From NCBI GenBank assembly GCA_018697195.1, contig CM031858.1, positions 76,780,818 to 76,844,817 of the forward strand: a stretch of 64,000 nucleotides of DNA. The letters are read 5' to 3'. The notes beneath the pieces are model-generated. The model saw nothing but the letters and a program-made list of their open reading frames with translations. It was not told the DNA's origin and ran no database searches. Within the stretch, counting starts at the first letter, position 1. Every line of letters begins with the position of its first letter. Positions 61,701-64,000 of this stretch are shown here, one piece after another. A program made the translations under genes and the position numbers. Origin of the DNA: Certhia americana (Eukaryota; Chordata; Aves; Passeriformes; Certhiidae).

Positions 61701-64000
61701 CCCATAAAATTAAGTAGTACTAGTAGCTGCTCTTAAATGAATCTTGTATTTCTTCTAATAAGACAGAAATACATCTACTGAGAAATTTCTGTGCAGTATG
61801 AAATGAAGGCACACTGAAATGTACTACACTTTTTGTTATACCTACATTTCTTCACCCTGAAAAACATCACACACTTTAAGGACAGATAAGATGTAACAAA
61901 AAAAATTATTGATTCTAGAATGGAATAAAGAGGAAAATGCATGCAACAAAAATGAAAGGTCACATTTATCTAGAAAACCTTCTAAATGCTTAGACAGGTG
62001 TCAACTTCTGTCATTTTTTCCTATTTGCAGGAAAATGTTAACAAGGTGATGTTAATGTTAACAAGAGACAAATGTTAACGATTCTCTTTTCACTCTCGTA
62101 AGTTACAAGAGAAAATGAGGAATAGGCTTACATCTTAGAAACATGCAAAATCGTGATTTTTCAATAAAATTATGATTATTGCACTATTTTAAGAATTGCA
62201 AAATTGTAGTTGCCTTGCCACAGATCAAACTCAACAAATGCTTGCAAACCAACCAACTGACAAACAAATGAAAAAATCCCTAAAACCAGTCTAATCTGAC
62301 CAGAGTGGAAAGAGCCATGAGTGATAAAACATTAAATAGCCGAGCACATGGGATTCAAAAAGTAGAATATTCTGATTTAAAGTCTACCTGTAAAATACCA
62401 GTGCTACATTTGAAGTAAGTGGAATAGAAGTTAGTTGAGGCATCAATTGAGAACGGTGAAACACAAGCACTTTTGCTCCCACTGCACTTTAATGAGGTAG
62501 CTGGTCATACACAATGTCGAAGTATCTTGACTTAAAACCAATCAGAGAGTCTTCAGGTGAAATACTAGGGAAAGGTATTCAGCAGTCATTTAGCTGAATT
62601 GAAAAAATATTTTCCTAGTATTATACTATATTTTTTAACAACATTTAATTTGCTTTGCAATATATCATTTTATTTGAATTGTTAGTCTGAAACCACAAAA
62701 TTCCACAGTAAGTAGTTGTACTTTGTGGCTTCTAAGCTGACAGTAAAAATATTAATTGTTCTTACATCAATCAGGCTTTTAATGTGTTAACAGTGAAACC
62801 AAAATTGAGAAATAAACCTTTCACAAAAAAAGGGGAAAATATATCACTTTTCACTACAATTTATTTAATTAACTATTTTAGCCAAACAATAGTATATAGT
62901 TCAGAAAGTAGAAAAATGCTGTGTATCTGAGCCAAAGGCCACTGGAATCCATAAGAATATTTCTGCTGACCTCAGCTGGATTTCACTGTAAAATAAATGG
63001 GCTAATAGATATTCTAAAATTTAGCCTTCTTGCAAGAGTAACCCTAACCTAGTGTTTTATTAAATATCTAATAAAAATTGTAATTTTTTTGTGAAACACA
63101 GCACTGGCCCTGTTTTTAAAGGGCAAGGAGTGTTTGCCAATTTTGTCACTCTCAATCCCCGTGAACCCTTTTTTAATTTCTGCTATGTGATGCAGATCCT
63201 TCTCACAGACCCCAGAAAAAAAATTGCATCATTTCTATGCTCTTGTATGAAGTTGAGAGTGAGGATTATAAAGCAGAGAAGCTTCAGTAAGAAAACAGAG
63301 GCTAGAAAACTCTTGAGAATGTGGGTTAATAAATTTAGAATTTGTAGTAGGTTGACAGGGGCAGAACCAACAGAGAATAGGTCTGTGGAAGTTATCTCCC
63401 TAGCTTTTTCACTGTTCTCAGTACCTGGAGAGGATTTCAAACTAAGCATAGCTTGATTGATCTTAAAAAAAAAAAAAAAAAAAAAAACAGGATAAATTTG
63501 TTAAATATTTTTAAAATATTTTTGGCCAAATTTACTGATATGCAGTGATGACATAGTATCTACCCTTTGAAAAATGAAGCCCAGACTGAGGATTCAACAC
63601 TGATTCTCAAGTAATCTCTTGTATCCTGGGGTCCTACTGTATTCACATTCAAGTAGGGTGAATGATCATAGTCCATTGGTTCATGATCAGAATGATTAAT
63701 CATCTCTTTCTCAACAGTGCTTGAAGTGTTGCTTTCTTTTTGGTTCTGTAAGAACTTCTGATTTGTGGGACTTGTTTTTGTATGGTACAAATGAATTGGT
63801 ACTGAAGACTCTGATTTTGATCTGGCTTTTCTTTCACTGGAGTCAATAAGGAATTGTCACTAGCTTTAAACAATAAATGTGTATCTGTTCCATGATTATC
63901 TTTCCTGAGCATATACTTCATAGTTGAATGTTAGACTGCTTCATATTAGATATTTCTAACTCTGTCTTTCTACCAGTGCCTCTGGATTATTTTAAATTTG
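61701..64000. other. non-coding stretch to window end
   Basis: No gene is supported. Three AATGTTAAC words spaced about 20 bp apart lie at about 62034-62078. The 121-codon + frame at 63091-63456 and the antisense 88-codon frame have no domain; the + frame stops just before a 23-A run, so an old retrocopy is conceivable but unsupported. Confidence 0.55.
63465..63487. repeat. poly(A) tract
   Basis: A run of 23 A on the + strand. No recognisable LINE or gene-derived sequence precedes it, and no flanking duplication was identified. Confidence 0.9.

Noticed and set aside
63091..63456. 121-codon + frame followed by poly(A), as a retrogene
   Set aside because: No recognisable parent protein, an overlapping antisense frame of similar length, and no flanking duplication.

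Overview
The window looks like AT-rich, non-coding nuclear DNA from a bird, most likely a songbird. The evidence is a set of 5'-truncated CR1 LINE pieces in both orientations, several carrying the avian CR1 3' end (ATTCTATGATTCTATG), and several solitary retroviral LTRs. Two of these LTRs belong to one family that I recognise from passerine genomes. Many T/G-rich low-complexity tracts fit the same picture. I find no intact protein-coding gene, tRNA gene, functional rRNA gene or CRISPR array. Nearly all open frames are short (60-150 codons), lack protein-like composition or splice context, and often lie inside repeats or on the opposite strand of them. The window is best read as intergenic or deep-intronic sequence.

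Layout. 0-12 kb: a GGTT microsatellite at the edge, a possible LTR (420-966), CR1 pieces at 1.2, 6.6 and 7.7 kb, and a perfect 20-bp palindrome at 11.46 kb. 12-24 kb: an ERVL-like LTR (about 11.95-12.47 kb, plus), a long T/G tract, a TA-rich microsatellite at 15.64 kb, CR1 pieces at 18.5, 19.5 and 21.5 kb, and two overlapping hairpins at 23.05 kb. 24-36 kb: a second copy of the ERVL-like LTR in opposite orientation (29263-29829), a diverged local duplication (30738-30950 and 31572-31784), and a clean solo LTR (34931-35356) with a perfect 6-bp target duplication. 36-48 kb: a candidate regulatory element with a palindromic RFX X-box (37893-37906), an unidentified broken protein-like relic (42365-42995), an old 5S-rRNA-derived SINE head (45154-45245), and a CR1 ORF2 remnant (46.64 kb). 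48-64 kb: a GC-richer unclassified insertion (about 51.04-51.54 kb), CR1 pieces at 57.9 and 61.0-61.7 kb, and another probable solo LTR (59577-59942).

No genes here act together. The functional interest is in regulatory and evolutionary material: the X-box element, other candidate conserved non-coding stretches, and the 5S-SINE relic, whose class has produced enhancers in amniotes. T/G-rich tracts outnumber A/C-rich tracts on the + strand. This asymmetry would fit a long intron transcribed from the + strand, but that is inference.
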